In this document: one piece after another, positions 16,901-26,300 of the stretch
Position numbering within the stretch: position 1 is the first letter of the stretch
Layout: every line of letters begins with the position of its first letter
IMG/VR virus record: IMGVR_UViG_3300025816_000043
Span: 1-34,451 of that record
DNA: 34,451 nt
From: a virus
Direction: 5' to 3' (one strand)
The notes under the pieces: generated by a model
The model's database searches: none
Told to the model about the DNA's origin: nothing
Seen by the model: only the letters and a program-made list of their open reading frames with translations
Program-made: the position numbers and the translations under genes

Positions 16901-19466
16901 TGTTGGTATAAATTATGGAGAGAGTAATAATATAAATAATATTAGTTATTCTTTTATGATTGCAGCCACAGGAAATCCTCAGATAACTACTAATTGGAAT
17001 GGTTCAGCTAAAGACGGTCGAATAACCCCAGTTGAAGGTGTTACATATATAGTCGATAAAGGATCCTATGACGCTGTAAAACAAAATGAGGTTAAATTAA
17101 TAACCCCTGAAAATACTAAATTTTTCAATAATATAGAAGGTCAGCAAAAATCAAAAATTCAAATTGAGAATTTAATAAGTGAAAATGGCGACTATTATGT
17201 TATAGTATACCCAATTTCGAATGTTGGAGTGATAGGTCATGGTCTTTTTAGAAAAATAACAGTTAGTACTGATAAATTTACAGCCCCGGTTCAGACTTTT
17301 TCAATTAGTAATTTAACTACTCGAGGTTCTGATGGTTTTCCTATTCAGTCTACTGCAAGTGATGTAAGAGGTTACTCGTTAGATAATACCAATCCTACGT
17401 TTGAGTGGCAGGTAAGCTCTCAAAAAGGTATTTTTAACATGAGCGAAGAAGAGCAGGCCGGAAATATAGGAAATGATGGCAACTTAGGCTTCGGAAGATA
17501 CGAACTAAATTTTGATGTCGTTCAAAATATAGATTATCGAGTCACGATTAGAAGACCTTCTAATGTTGAAGGTCTTGGTGTGACAAGTACTTCGGCGAAT
17601 GTTCCTGATGGTCATATATATTTTGAGTTTACAGGATATACGTCGCCTTCAACTAAACCTACTTTTCTTTTCGGCGAAGAGATTAACAATCCGGATTTAA
17701 TTGATGATTTAAAGAGCGCGAGTTATACGAGCACTAATCTAAACGCTAGAGGATTCAGCAAATATGAAGGTACTAGCCAATCATCTACCTTTTATAAAGC
17801 CACACCTAGTGGAATGGTGATAAGGGAGTCTGAAGAATTACCTTTAAGACAGTTTGACATAGTTATAGAAACACAAGACGAGCAAGGGGAAACGAGTGCT
17901 GGAAATCAAGTTTATTACAACACTGTACCAATCCTAAATACCGATGGAACTATAAAAAGCCCTCCATCAGAAGAATCTTGGAATCCAGATGGCTTCAATT
18001 CAACTTATGATATTCTAGGCGTAAAAATAGATTCTCCTAGTGGTATATTTTTCTCTCAGTCTAGTAGTGAGAAAGGACAAGATAATGAATACTTTACGAT
18101 GGATGAGGTAGCTAAACTCAATTACCCTTACAAGGCTTCGATGAAGTTACTTACTGAAGGGACTATAGATGTTACTTTTGAAGCTGTAGAAGCACTAGAT
18201 GGTCAGCGAACTTTAACAGATCAAGAGTTGGATCGATTTTTTAATGATGTAGAGGGTGTTGTATATTACTATACCACTGGAGACAACAGTAGAAACGATA
18301 ACGATCAGTATTTAAATCCTGCTCCAGAATTTAAGCTAAGTATTAATACTCAGGACAAGCATGGAGCGTATAACATTAAATCAAATCAAAATATAAACAA
18401 CAATAGAAGTAGTAGTGTTGATGCGGTAGATGGTAACGGTTTTGCTTTTGACAAAGTCGTTCTTTTAGATGCAGGATATGCAAATCATCAAAAATTTATG
18501 CCAGACGGTACCGCGAAAGATCCTTATGTAAAACCTAGGGTTCACAGAGGTTATCATGTATTCAGCGCTAATGAAGGTATAGATGGATTTAAAATTCCAT
18601 TTTCGATGATTAATAATCCTGAAGTTACTAATATAAATATAGCCATTGCACTTTTTGATAGTTTATCTTTACGTAGAGCTTTTATTACAGATGAAAATGA
18701 TAGTCCTAAGTATGATGTCTCTACAACAAATCAAGAGTCTCCAAGAATATTCAGCGATCATACGTTGAACTTCTCCACCTTACCTAATAGAGAGGTAGAG
18801 TATAATTTCTCAAACCCATTTAGGACTATAGATGGTACAGATGGTACACCGTTTTTAGAGCCTTTAGGAACCTCTTTTAGGTTGAGAGAGTTTAGTGCTG
18901 TCTCAGCGGCCTTTAAATCAATGACATTTGCTTGTTGGGCAGAGTTAGTGGTCGCTCATAATAAAGAGCAAGCTCAAACAGCTCTAGACATAACAAATCG
19001 CACTACTGGTGACCAGCCAGACGACATAGGTATGAGCGTATTCCGTGCTAGCGGAAGCAGGTATAAATCATTGATAATTAACACTTCCGAAACTAATGAT
19101 AAAAATCTTTGCAAATCTATAGTTAAAGGTGATTTGGTAGATATAAATAACATTCAAGTATGGGTTGGTAATACACAGACTGCAGGGGGCTGGAGAGAGA
19201 GAAACTTTTATATTCAAATTAAGTTTAATAGACCTTTAAACAAAAATAAGTATACAGTTTTTGTAGACACAGGTTCCCCCGGTGGTATTGCAGGGGGTAG
19301 AGACGGAACAGCAGTTATAAATTCTGACAATATTGTCAAATATAATGACGCAGCTTTCCTTGTATTTAAACAAGACCCCATATTTAAGTCATACGAGGAA
19401 TGGAGGCATATAGTAAATGCCGGAGGTATAAAATTTAAATTTGGTATTCTTGTTGATTTAGAGTAA
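13938..19466 (+). CDS. Tip attachment protein, lambda gpJ-like (central tail hub and host-binding fibre)
   Basis: An 1842-residue J-like protein. The N-terminus is basic, then D-G-V-P-E-Y-V and E-I-V-D-L-I-S-E-G-P-I-E-G-I, a hallmark of J. Around residues 445-535 the hub signature appears: W-C-F-Y-D-L-I-T-N-P-R-Y-G-L-G, A-K-Y-C-D-E-L-V, E-P-R-F-T-I-N-Y and I-F-R-G-I-A-Y-Y. These parts should form the trimeric hub that plugs the tube. From about residue 900 the protein is beta-rich, with FN3-like and unclassified segments, and is longer than in lambda J (about 1130 residues); this part probably carries receptor binding. It has a GGAGG ribosome site. The gene is last but one in the operon. Confidence 0.85.
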   Translation: MGSKKKPKKARNPVIDVAAVRVDSNSDGVPEYVTSRSYAEIVDLISEGPIEGITSGNYSYTRNDNVTGYQKVEFTHYTATGVDPSSATQSKELGFLRSVYWNEVPVVDRSGFYNFSSVNLNYVKGNPSGDIPEANENLPTFGAVGSNRIMDLSINRTIGERLYGPEIKGADDSPTNTKYATSKSPIDKYAKTYSILNKECNEIIVRVKVPSLQENLQFGEKTYKKRQAATGYGDTKARIIEYSIFYQPMFNDRFGSNKTTSDTFSQFSTESWELAKNEIIEGKIEEGYIRSTTIDLSDKGFQDKDNFEGWRIRIVRTTPESITSFLRNQSFVDSIVEVYGTKLRYPYSSMVYSLFDARSFQRIPSRAYDARLLKVKVPNNYNPLLKSYGDSSESMATKVQGIAVGAATNSTTSTNGATWTRVSEDATVEWDGNFAEDLIWTDNPAWCFYDLITNPRYGLGEFVDASQIDKWALYDVAKYCDELVDDTYGGFEPRFTINYIITSREEAFKVLNDLSSIFRGIAYYSNGSIFSSQDKLKSAIYSFNNSNVLDGNFTYSSSAKKARHTVAIVRYNDKRNSYQPAVEYMEDEEYVKRYGIRELETTALGCTSRGQARRFAKWILASESEETETSSFSVGMDGAYLRPGDVISIYDNYRNPLKYSGRTNAVVKGGTDVTFVNRLTEAALTASQRGYVNSIIIDQALNFKQNKKYKFSLLTPTYDYNQEDVSSSVDIDEGVRRTQIQNLAFNGSDVINITGEPGAFRSDLNYEGSGVCTKIYFNSGMRVEDTAGATKGNVGSPYTGNQLNFQDYVITGYSKYMASVGMGSAVPYSGNYYSGQNLIWSVEPLFDNDPEFINNNESAYRIINIAEDEDSTYSISALAYSTGKYESVDSVGSSYTKDNVLDLFFPVKNNAANSSNRDEWINSYPDQTPPTPENSAGKRNSDILDVILDTPSIPGTYPDKGQNLVTLKSEFSVAGFKNNLNIADDGKSVGINYGESNNINNISYSFMIAATGNPQITTNWNGSAKDGRITPVEGVTYIVDKGSYDAVKQNEVKLITPENTKFFNNIEGQQKSKIQIENLISENGDYYVIVYPISNVGVIGHGLFRKITVSTDKFTAPVQTFSISNLTTRGSDGFPIQSTASDVRGYSLDNTNPTFEWQVSSQKGIFNMSEEEQAGNIGNDGNLGFGRYELNFDVVQNIDYRVTIRRPSNVEGLGVTSTSANVPDGHIYFEFTGYTSPSTKPTFLFGEEINNPDLIDDLKSASYTSTNLNARGFSKYEGTSQSSTFYKATPSGMVIRESEELPLRQFDIVIETQDEQGETSAGNQVYYNTVPILNTDGTIKSPPSEESWNPDGFNSTYDILGVKIDSPSGIFFSQSSSEKGQDNEYFTMDEVAKLNYPYKASMKLLTEGTIDVTFEAVEALDGQRTLTDQELDRFFNDVEGVVYYYTTGDNSRNDNDQYLNPAPEFKLSINTQDKHGAYNIKSNQNINNNRSSSVDAVDGNGFAFDKVVLLDAGYANHQKFMPDGTAKDPYVKPRVHRGYHVFSANEGIDGFKIPFSMINNPEVTNINIAIALFDSLSLRRAFITDENDSPKYDVSTTNQESPRIFSDHTLNFSTLPNREVEYNFSNPFRTIDGTDGTPFLEPLGTSFRLREFSAVSAAFKSMTFACWAELVVAHNKEQAQTALDITNRTTGDQPDDIGMSVFRASGSRYKSLIINTSETNDKNLCKSIVKGDLVDINNIQVWVGNTQTAGGWRERNFYIQIKFNRPLNKNKYTVFVDTGSPGGIAGGRDGTAVINSDNIVKYNDAAFLVFKQDPIFKSYEEWRHIVNAGGIKFKFGILVDLE

Positions 19467-19475
19467 AATTAATAT

Positions 19476-20348
19476 ATGAAGCCCGAAGTTTTCGAAGCGT
19501 CAATAAAAAAAGACACAAATAGACTATATCTTAGCAGCGAAAGAAAAGTCGTTTGTAAAAACGGAGCTTTTTTAAGTATAGGCGATAATGAAATATATTA
19601 CCAAGCGGAAAATTTTGAATCTATCAATATCAAAAGAAAATTTGAAGGTTCAGGAAAATCATTAAAAGTAAAAGGAGATTTTAGTTTTCGTCTTACTGCT
19701 GGGGATAAATTAGATATTGATTTTGAAGAATATGAAGCTATTGAAGTCTCAAACATAAAACAAGAGAATAAATTTAAATACAGCTACGGAGATAAAATAT
19801 ATGCTCAGGGAGGAACGGCTTCAAGCAGCAGCAAAAACTTAACTGGCGAATATACTGAATTCACTGTAAAAAAAGTAGACCCTAAAGGTAGGATTTTGGA
19901 AATGTCCATTTCTGCTCCCGGTAAATATATTGAGCCGCCCTCCAATCCAGTTCAGATCATGAATGAAGAAGGGCACTTCATAACTGCAGATATTGAATTT
20001 GATCAATCAGAAACTCAATCTGTCCTTGAAAGAAATATAATGAGTGTCCAGATTGTAGATGGATATACTGAGATAGAACTACTTTATTCGCTGCCTAATA
20101 GAGTCAGAAATGGAAATATCTATTTATCAAAACAGGTAATCATTTTAAATAAAGACTATAATCACTCCTCTATAGAAAACGTGATGTGTGAAATGACTTT
20201 TGATTTTTCTCCTATCGCTAAAATACCTATATTACCTCATGATTCCATCAACCCTCATGCGATGTACAACGAGGGTATTAAAATGATAGAGCTTAAATTT
20301 ATCGAGCTCGAAAAAAGAATCTCCAATCTAGAGAATAGAAATTATTAA
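19476..20348 (+). CDS. Tail-tip-associated protein with C-terminal coiled coil
   Basis: A 290-residue protein with no family I recognise. The first 200 residues are mixed beta with charged loops; a Ser-rich loop (A-S-S-S-S-K) lies near 118. The C-terminus, about 262-290, is a heptad-like helix (I-E-L-K-F-I-E-L-E-K-R-I-S-N-L-E-N), likely to trimerise. Its ATG is 9 bases after J, in an AT-rich gap (AATTAATAT) without a clear Shine-Dalgarno sequence. Position and coiled coil suggest a protein added to J or to a side fibre. The stop overlaps that of the convergent tape measure. Confidence 0.55.
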   Translation: MKPEVFEASIKKDTNRLYLSSERKVVCKNGAFLSIGDNEIYYQAENFESINIKRKFEGSGKSLKVKGDFSFRLTAGDKLDIDFEEYEAIEVSNIKQENKFKYSYGDKIYAQGGTASSSSKNLTGEYTEFTVKKVDPKGRILEMSISAPGKYIEPPSNPVQIMNEEGHFITADIEFDQSETQSVLERNIMSVQIVDGYTEIELLYSLPNRVRNGNIYLSKQVIILNKDYNHSSIENVMCEMTFDFSPIAKIPILPHDSINPHAMYNEGIKMIELKFIELEKRISNLENRNY

Positions 20349-23300
20349 CTCTGGGAATGTAACAAGCCTCCCGGTCTTTGCTGTTTTATAAGCTCATCGA
20401 GTACAACACTTTGAAGAGCTTTTCCTAGATCTGCATTGTTCTGAACGTCTTCACTTTCTTCTCTCGCTGACTCTGAACCACTCTGGGAACCGGCAGTGGC
20501 ACTAGCTTCTGCTTTTCCACTTTTATCGATGTTAACATTAATCTTAACATTATTGGTCATGTTACCACTCATGACTGATCCTGAACCGCCGGTAGCTACC
20601 CCGCCAGTTTGGTTACCAACTAAACCGCCAGAAGCGTAACGAGGAACATTTCCGCGATTAAGTTCTGTCATGAAATCTACACCGTGAGTACGGACTGCTT
20701 GAGGGCTCATGACATATTCGCCGCCCATAACTTTAGCTAAACCTCCATTAGCGTTATTACCTCCCACCAAAGATTCATAAGCGCTCCGAGAGTTGTCAAA
20801 ACCACCACCAGCGCCGACTCCTCCTACTAATTTTTCGTATGCGTCTTTAGAATTGTCAAACCCCTCTGGACTAACGCCTGATGCTGCTCCCCCAGCAGTA
20901 CCAGCTCCACCTCCAAAAAGTTTAGCTCCACCAATCAACATGGCGGCATTCATGTAAGCTCCAATTAGTCGAGATTTTTTCTGATCTTTAACAGCTTGCG
21001 TTTGAGCTCTTCTACTTGCTTTTTCTCCAGCTATATAGTTTTGATAATTAGCAATTCTCTGCTCCTTATCAAACATTCTTGATGTCTGAGGATCGCCTTC
21101 ATCAAGTCTTCCCATTAGTGATAAAGCACTGCTTACTTCAAATCTTCCTTCAGTAGGTCTTGCTCTTTCACTTACTAATCTTCCAGTCTCTGGGTCTCTT
21201 CTATAATATACAAAACCTTTGGACAATGAAACGTTAGCTGAAGTTCCGCCACCTGAAGCTCTATCAATCTGACCACCATCAGGATCTGCTCCACCTAGAT
21301 AACCTAGACTACCTCTTCCCATTCCATAGTTTCTGGAAGGTAAAGGTTTGTCAGGACGATCTTGCATCGCTGCGCCGAGTATCCCAGTTGCTGCGCCACT
21401 TACTCCTGCTACAAGACCCATGGTACCCATACTAGGCCCTGTAGAGCCGCCATTTGCATAGCCATTTATTGCATTTAGTTTGCCTATTCCGATTCTGTTG
21501 ACAGCAGATTTTTTAATAACAAATTCTCCGCCTTGCATTTTAGTCAATACGTCATCTTTGTAGCCAGATCCACCTGTTACTAATCCTCCAGCAGCATAAC
21601 CGGGAACATATCCACCTTTAGCAAAATTTCCCGGAGAATTATTTCCAAACATTTTTGAAAACATCATGTTCGTAAATATTTGGGTGGACATTTGGTTTAT
21701 CGAGCTCAGAATACTTTGAGCCATGTTAGCTAAAGCTCCTTGTACGGTTGTAGCGCCGCTTGATATGGATTGAAAAGCATCGGCAAAAGATGATTTCATT
21801 GTGCCTGCTACATCTTTAACACCATCTCTAAAATCACCAAAAGCGTCTACGTCACTATAAGACATTTCATTTTTAAATGTTTGACCCATAACACCGCCAA
21901 AATTAACTGATCTTACTCCACCCGCAGCTATTTGAGCGTTTACACTAGCTTCATAAGCGCTACCGACTCCTCGTGCTCCTAACTGACCTGAAGCGGCTAA
22001 TCTTTTTGCTTCTTGAAACTCTGCTGACGCAACATCAGCTTGTATTTCGCGCAGTTCTTGACGCCGAACTGTATTGATTGTGCGTTGTAATTTTAGTAAT
22101 TCTAATTGTACTTGATAGTTTTTCTCTGCTAGAGCTTTTGCATTGATTTCTGTCTCTGAAGATGCATCTGTAGCTTTCTGATGTTTTTCGTAAGCTTTAG
22201 TTAGGGTCTCTAGTATTGGCGGTAAATTTTCTGAAGCTAAAAAAGTTTTAAGACCCTCTTCAGTACTAGATTGAAAGACTCTATCGGACAAATCCAACCC
22301 TTTAACGGAAGCTAACTGCTCTAATAAATCATCTGTCACAGATTTTCCATCTACTCCAGTGCTTATGCTTTCCCTAGCTTGAGTAAAAATATCCAAAGCT
22401 CGTTTAGCTTCAGGAGCTCCCAACGTTTGGCCTTCAATAAATTTTACTACATCAAGATCTTTTAACCCGGATTTAATATCTATCTCTAAAGTTTTCGCAG
22501 CTGCCTCCGTAGCATCTTCACTAATTTTTGCTGCTCTTTCGACAGCTATATCTCTACTAACTCCAACTGCGCCGGCTTGCGTCATCGTAGCTCCAGCTCT
22601 TCCAGTTCTTAAATTACCCTCTATCCCAAGTATTGCGAGTTCTTGAGCTGAAGATCTTTTAAATGTATCTAATTGTCTTTGAAGTTGAAACACGCTATCT
22701 CTGTACTCTGCTTGAGCCTTCATGGCTTCATAGATCACATTTGTGTATTCGGACTGAGCTAGGCTTTCTTTACCTTTTTGGTCATTTATTTGTTTTTGAC
22801 GCTTCGCTTCTTCTTCTTGAACTTTTGATAATATTTCTCCATTCGTATAGAGAGTTATAATTCTATTATTAAACTCAGTTAAAGCTGCGTTTCTTTTTTC
22901 AAGCCCCCCTTCCTCTTTAACTATTTCTTGTAGCCCCTTTTCTACAGGGTTCCTAAATTCTTTATAAGCTTTTTCTGACATACCCATAGCAGCCGCTGCT
23001 GAAGCTGTACTAGTTCCCAAATTAGCAGATTGTGCAGCGTAAGGAATATTCCCCCTTTTTACTACATCTCTTATAACTCCCTCTGGAGAATATTTGGTGC
23101 CCTCTAATTTAGATATAAGTTCATCAGCTGCAGTTTTTCCAGCTCCCGATTCCAAACCTAAAACTGTTTTCAGATTCCCTTCACCTCCGTAATATATATC
23201 GTCTATCCCACCGCCTCCGACTGACTGCTGGCGCACCATGCCTTTAAAATTCGAAATGTTTGCAACATTTTGAAAAGCTTGGACTTTTTCTCCCTGTTCT

Positions 23301-26300
23301 GTAAAAGCGGAACTAACCTGACCAAAATTACCTTTATCAGCCTTTAGTAAATCTTTATACTCTTTAGATCCTATCATGCTTGGAAAAGCCTTGGACAAAT
23401 CCCCAATTACCTGTTCTTTACGGGTTACAAACTCAGCCGCTGATAAACTTTCAGCGACTTCACCAAAAGCCACAGCAGATTCTTTAGCTGTATTGTTAGC
23501 TTCTTTCTGAGCTGCAATTTGTTCTTTTAATTTTTCCGAAGCGTCTTCACTGGTAGAACTTAAAGCAGTAACTACTTCAGATAAGATACCAACCCCACCC
23601 ATGGCGAGCACCCCCGGAAGACCTCCTCCTATCCCTGTTAATGCTGATCCTGCTACACGACCTACTGGATTATCGAATGTCCCCATTAGCGTGGTTCCTG
23701 CTCCCATACCAGCAAAACCAAGTCCCATACCGCCACCTTGAAGTTTTTCATTGACACTACCGTATATCCCCCTTGCCCTGTTACCAATTCCACCTCCTTT
23801 TGTTGCTGGTTTAGAAAATTTACTTGCCGAATTAATTACCCTTCCAAAAGCATCTCTTAAGACTGGGTTAAAATTAGGCACAAATCCTTCTGCCGCTCCA
23901 TGACTTTTAGGATTAATCCCCATCGACCTAGATCTACTAATCCCCTGATTTAAACCTCTTGGTTCATCTATTGTATTATAAACACCTAAACCAGAAGGGT
24001 TTCCAGAAGAACGTAAAGCAGGACTAGATCCTACTCTAATTTTTGAAGCTGGGACTCCTGCCTGTCTTTCTCTGGAAATGGAAGAGCTCAAAGGGCTAAA
24101 GTTAGGAACATAACCAAGAGCTTTTAGTTTTCTACCTCCCATTTGACTAGATATTGCTGCCATACCCATATCTCGTGTTACAGGATCATTGAAATATTTT
24201 TTTGGCATTTCTCCAGAACCAGCAGACGAAAGTCTTCTTTTCGCATCTATACGAAGAATTGGCTCACCAAATATTTTTGACATCGCAACAGAAGGTTTAG
24301 CGCCTGCCTCGAAATCGAAAGCTGCACCGGGAATTGCTACTGCAGCTTTCATAGCCATCCTCATAGATTCTTCAAACACCTCTCCTTGTAAGGATTTACT
24401 AAGATGCCCCATCCTTCCCGGATTGCCCTCTATACCGAGTTGGGACATTATATTTTTTGACAGAGTACCTATTCCTGACTTCAGGTTAGTGCTTAAAGTT
24501 GATTCAAAATGCTTTTCAGCTCTGTCCTCGCTACTACCTGAAAGAAAACTTCTTACCCTTACTCCTTTTAAATTAATCTTAGCGTTTTCTTTTGTTAAAA
24601 TTTTTCCTAAAGGTGTTTTAGATAGACCTGATAATGAACTTGCATTTGCGGAAAAATCTTTTTTCTGATCCATCCCAGATGCGCCAAAACCTAACAGAAC
24701 CCCAATATTACTGGCGGGAATATCGTATCTTTTATTTAAACGACTCCCTGCTCTAGATTTTCTAATAGTCCCAGCTCTAAGTAGATCTTTACTGAGACGA
24801 GGGGCAAAATTAGGGATAAATCCTTCAGCAGCATAAGGGTTAAATCCATGTGCAGCGCCGAAAGCTGACTTATATCCTGCTCCAGCGGGACTATTTTTTG
24901 GAGGCATGATTGCCTTTTGACTCATGCCGGGAAATTGTTTAACAGTTTCCGCAGAGTTGTACATCATGGTGCCAGCACCGGGCTGACTCATCGTTTTGAT
25001 TGCTCCAGCAGTATATCCTCCCGCCGCTGCCGCCGCTCTTTCTCCATTAGCATCAGCAAAATTCGGTACAAACCCAGAGGCTCTACCCATACCCCTACTA
25101 AAAGCTCTACCGCTAGAACCAACACGAGTTCCCCTTTGGTACAAGGAACCTGCTACAGCTCCTCCATACCCTTTTAGCGCGGCTCTTTCAGCTTGCTGCT
25201 GCTTTATTGTAGCAAGTATTTGTCTTTCAACATCGAGAACACTTAATGTTCCCATTTTAACTTTTTGTAATAGGGCAGGTTCACTGGCTAAAGTGTTTAC
25301 AACAATTTGCTCTAACGCCGCTCTCTGTTTAACAGCGGTATTTATACCCATTATATCTTTAAAAGCTGTAGTAGCAAATTTACCCAAACTTAAGGCTAAT
25401 TTACCAAACACTGCAGTAGCTATAATTAAACCGGGACCACCTATAAATTTACCTATGCCTTTAACTAAATTTTTACCTATTCCTTCGCCAAAACTCTCAA
25501 ACTTACCGCCTTCACTAAAAGCTTCTATAGTAGAATTTACAGTGTTTAAAACATTACTAATAGCAGGGCCAAAAATATTCCCTCCCAAAGCTGACCCAGC
25601 TTGAACTAGGTTAGCCATGGTTTTATTAACTAAAGAGTCTAATGTTTGATTAAGTTTTTCATTTTTGCGATAAGCTTCGTCAGTAGCAGTATTTGCTGCT
25701 CTTAAAGCCCCAGCATAAGCAGAGTTTTGTTGGGACAAGTCAGCCAATGCAGATTTTAAAATATTAACCTGAAATACTCCTGCAACACTTTCTGCTGTAG
25801 AGGCTTGTTGAGATTTAGTTAGGCTATTAAAATTATTAGCTAAGTTTTGCAGGACTTGAATACCAGACAACATTTCTCCATTCATGTTTCGGGTAGCAAC
25901 ACCTATATTTTCTAATTTCTGTTGGACCTCGGAACGCTGAATACGGGTAAATATAGTTTTAAATGCGTTACCAATAACTGCACCACCACGAGCAGTCCTT
26001 TGCTGAACGGCTGTGGTTATAGCCATCAACTCATTCATACTTACTCCTGCTGATTGAGCAGAAGCTCCAACTCGAGAAATTGATTTGGCTAAGTCTTCAG
26101 AGCTTACAGCAAATTGAGCATCAACCTTTGCCATCCTGTTAACAACTTGAGCAGAGGTTGCTCCTTCTTTACTAAATGAGTTTACAGCAGCAGTAAGGGA
26201 CTTCACAGCATCTGCTGCGTTCATTCCTGTAAGTCGAGTCAGGATAAGAGCATCTTTGGTTCTAGCTAGGGTTTTTTCCATCCCCAAACCTTGACGAGCT

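Noticed and set aside
24189-25604. Plus-strand open frames opposite the tape measure
   Set aside because: The minus strand has clear tape-measure sequence here; the plus frames are low-complexity shadows.
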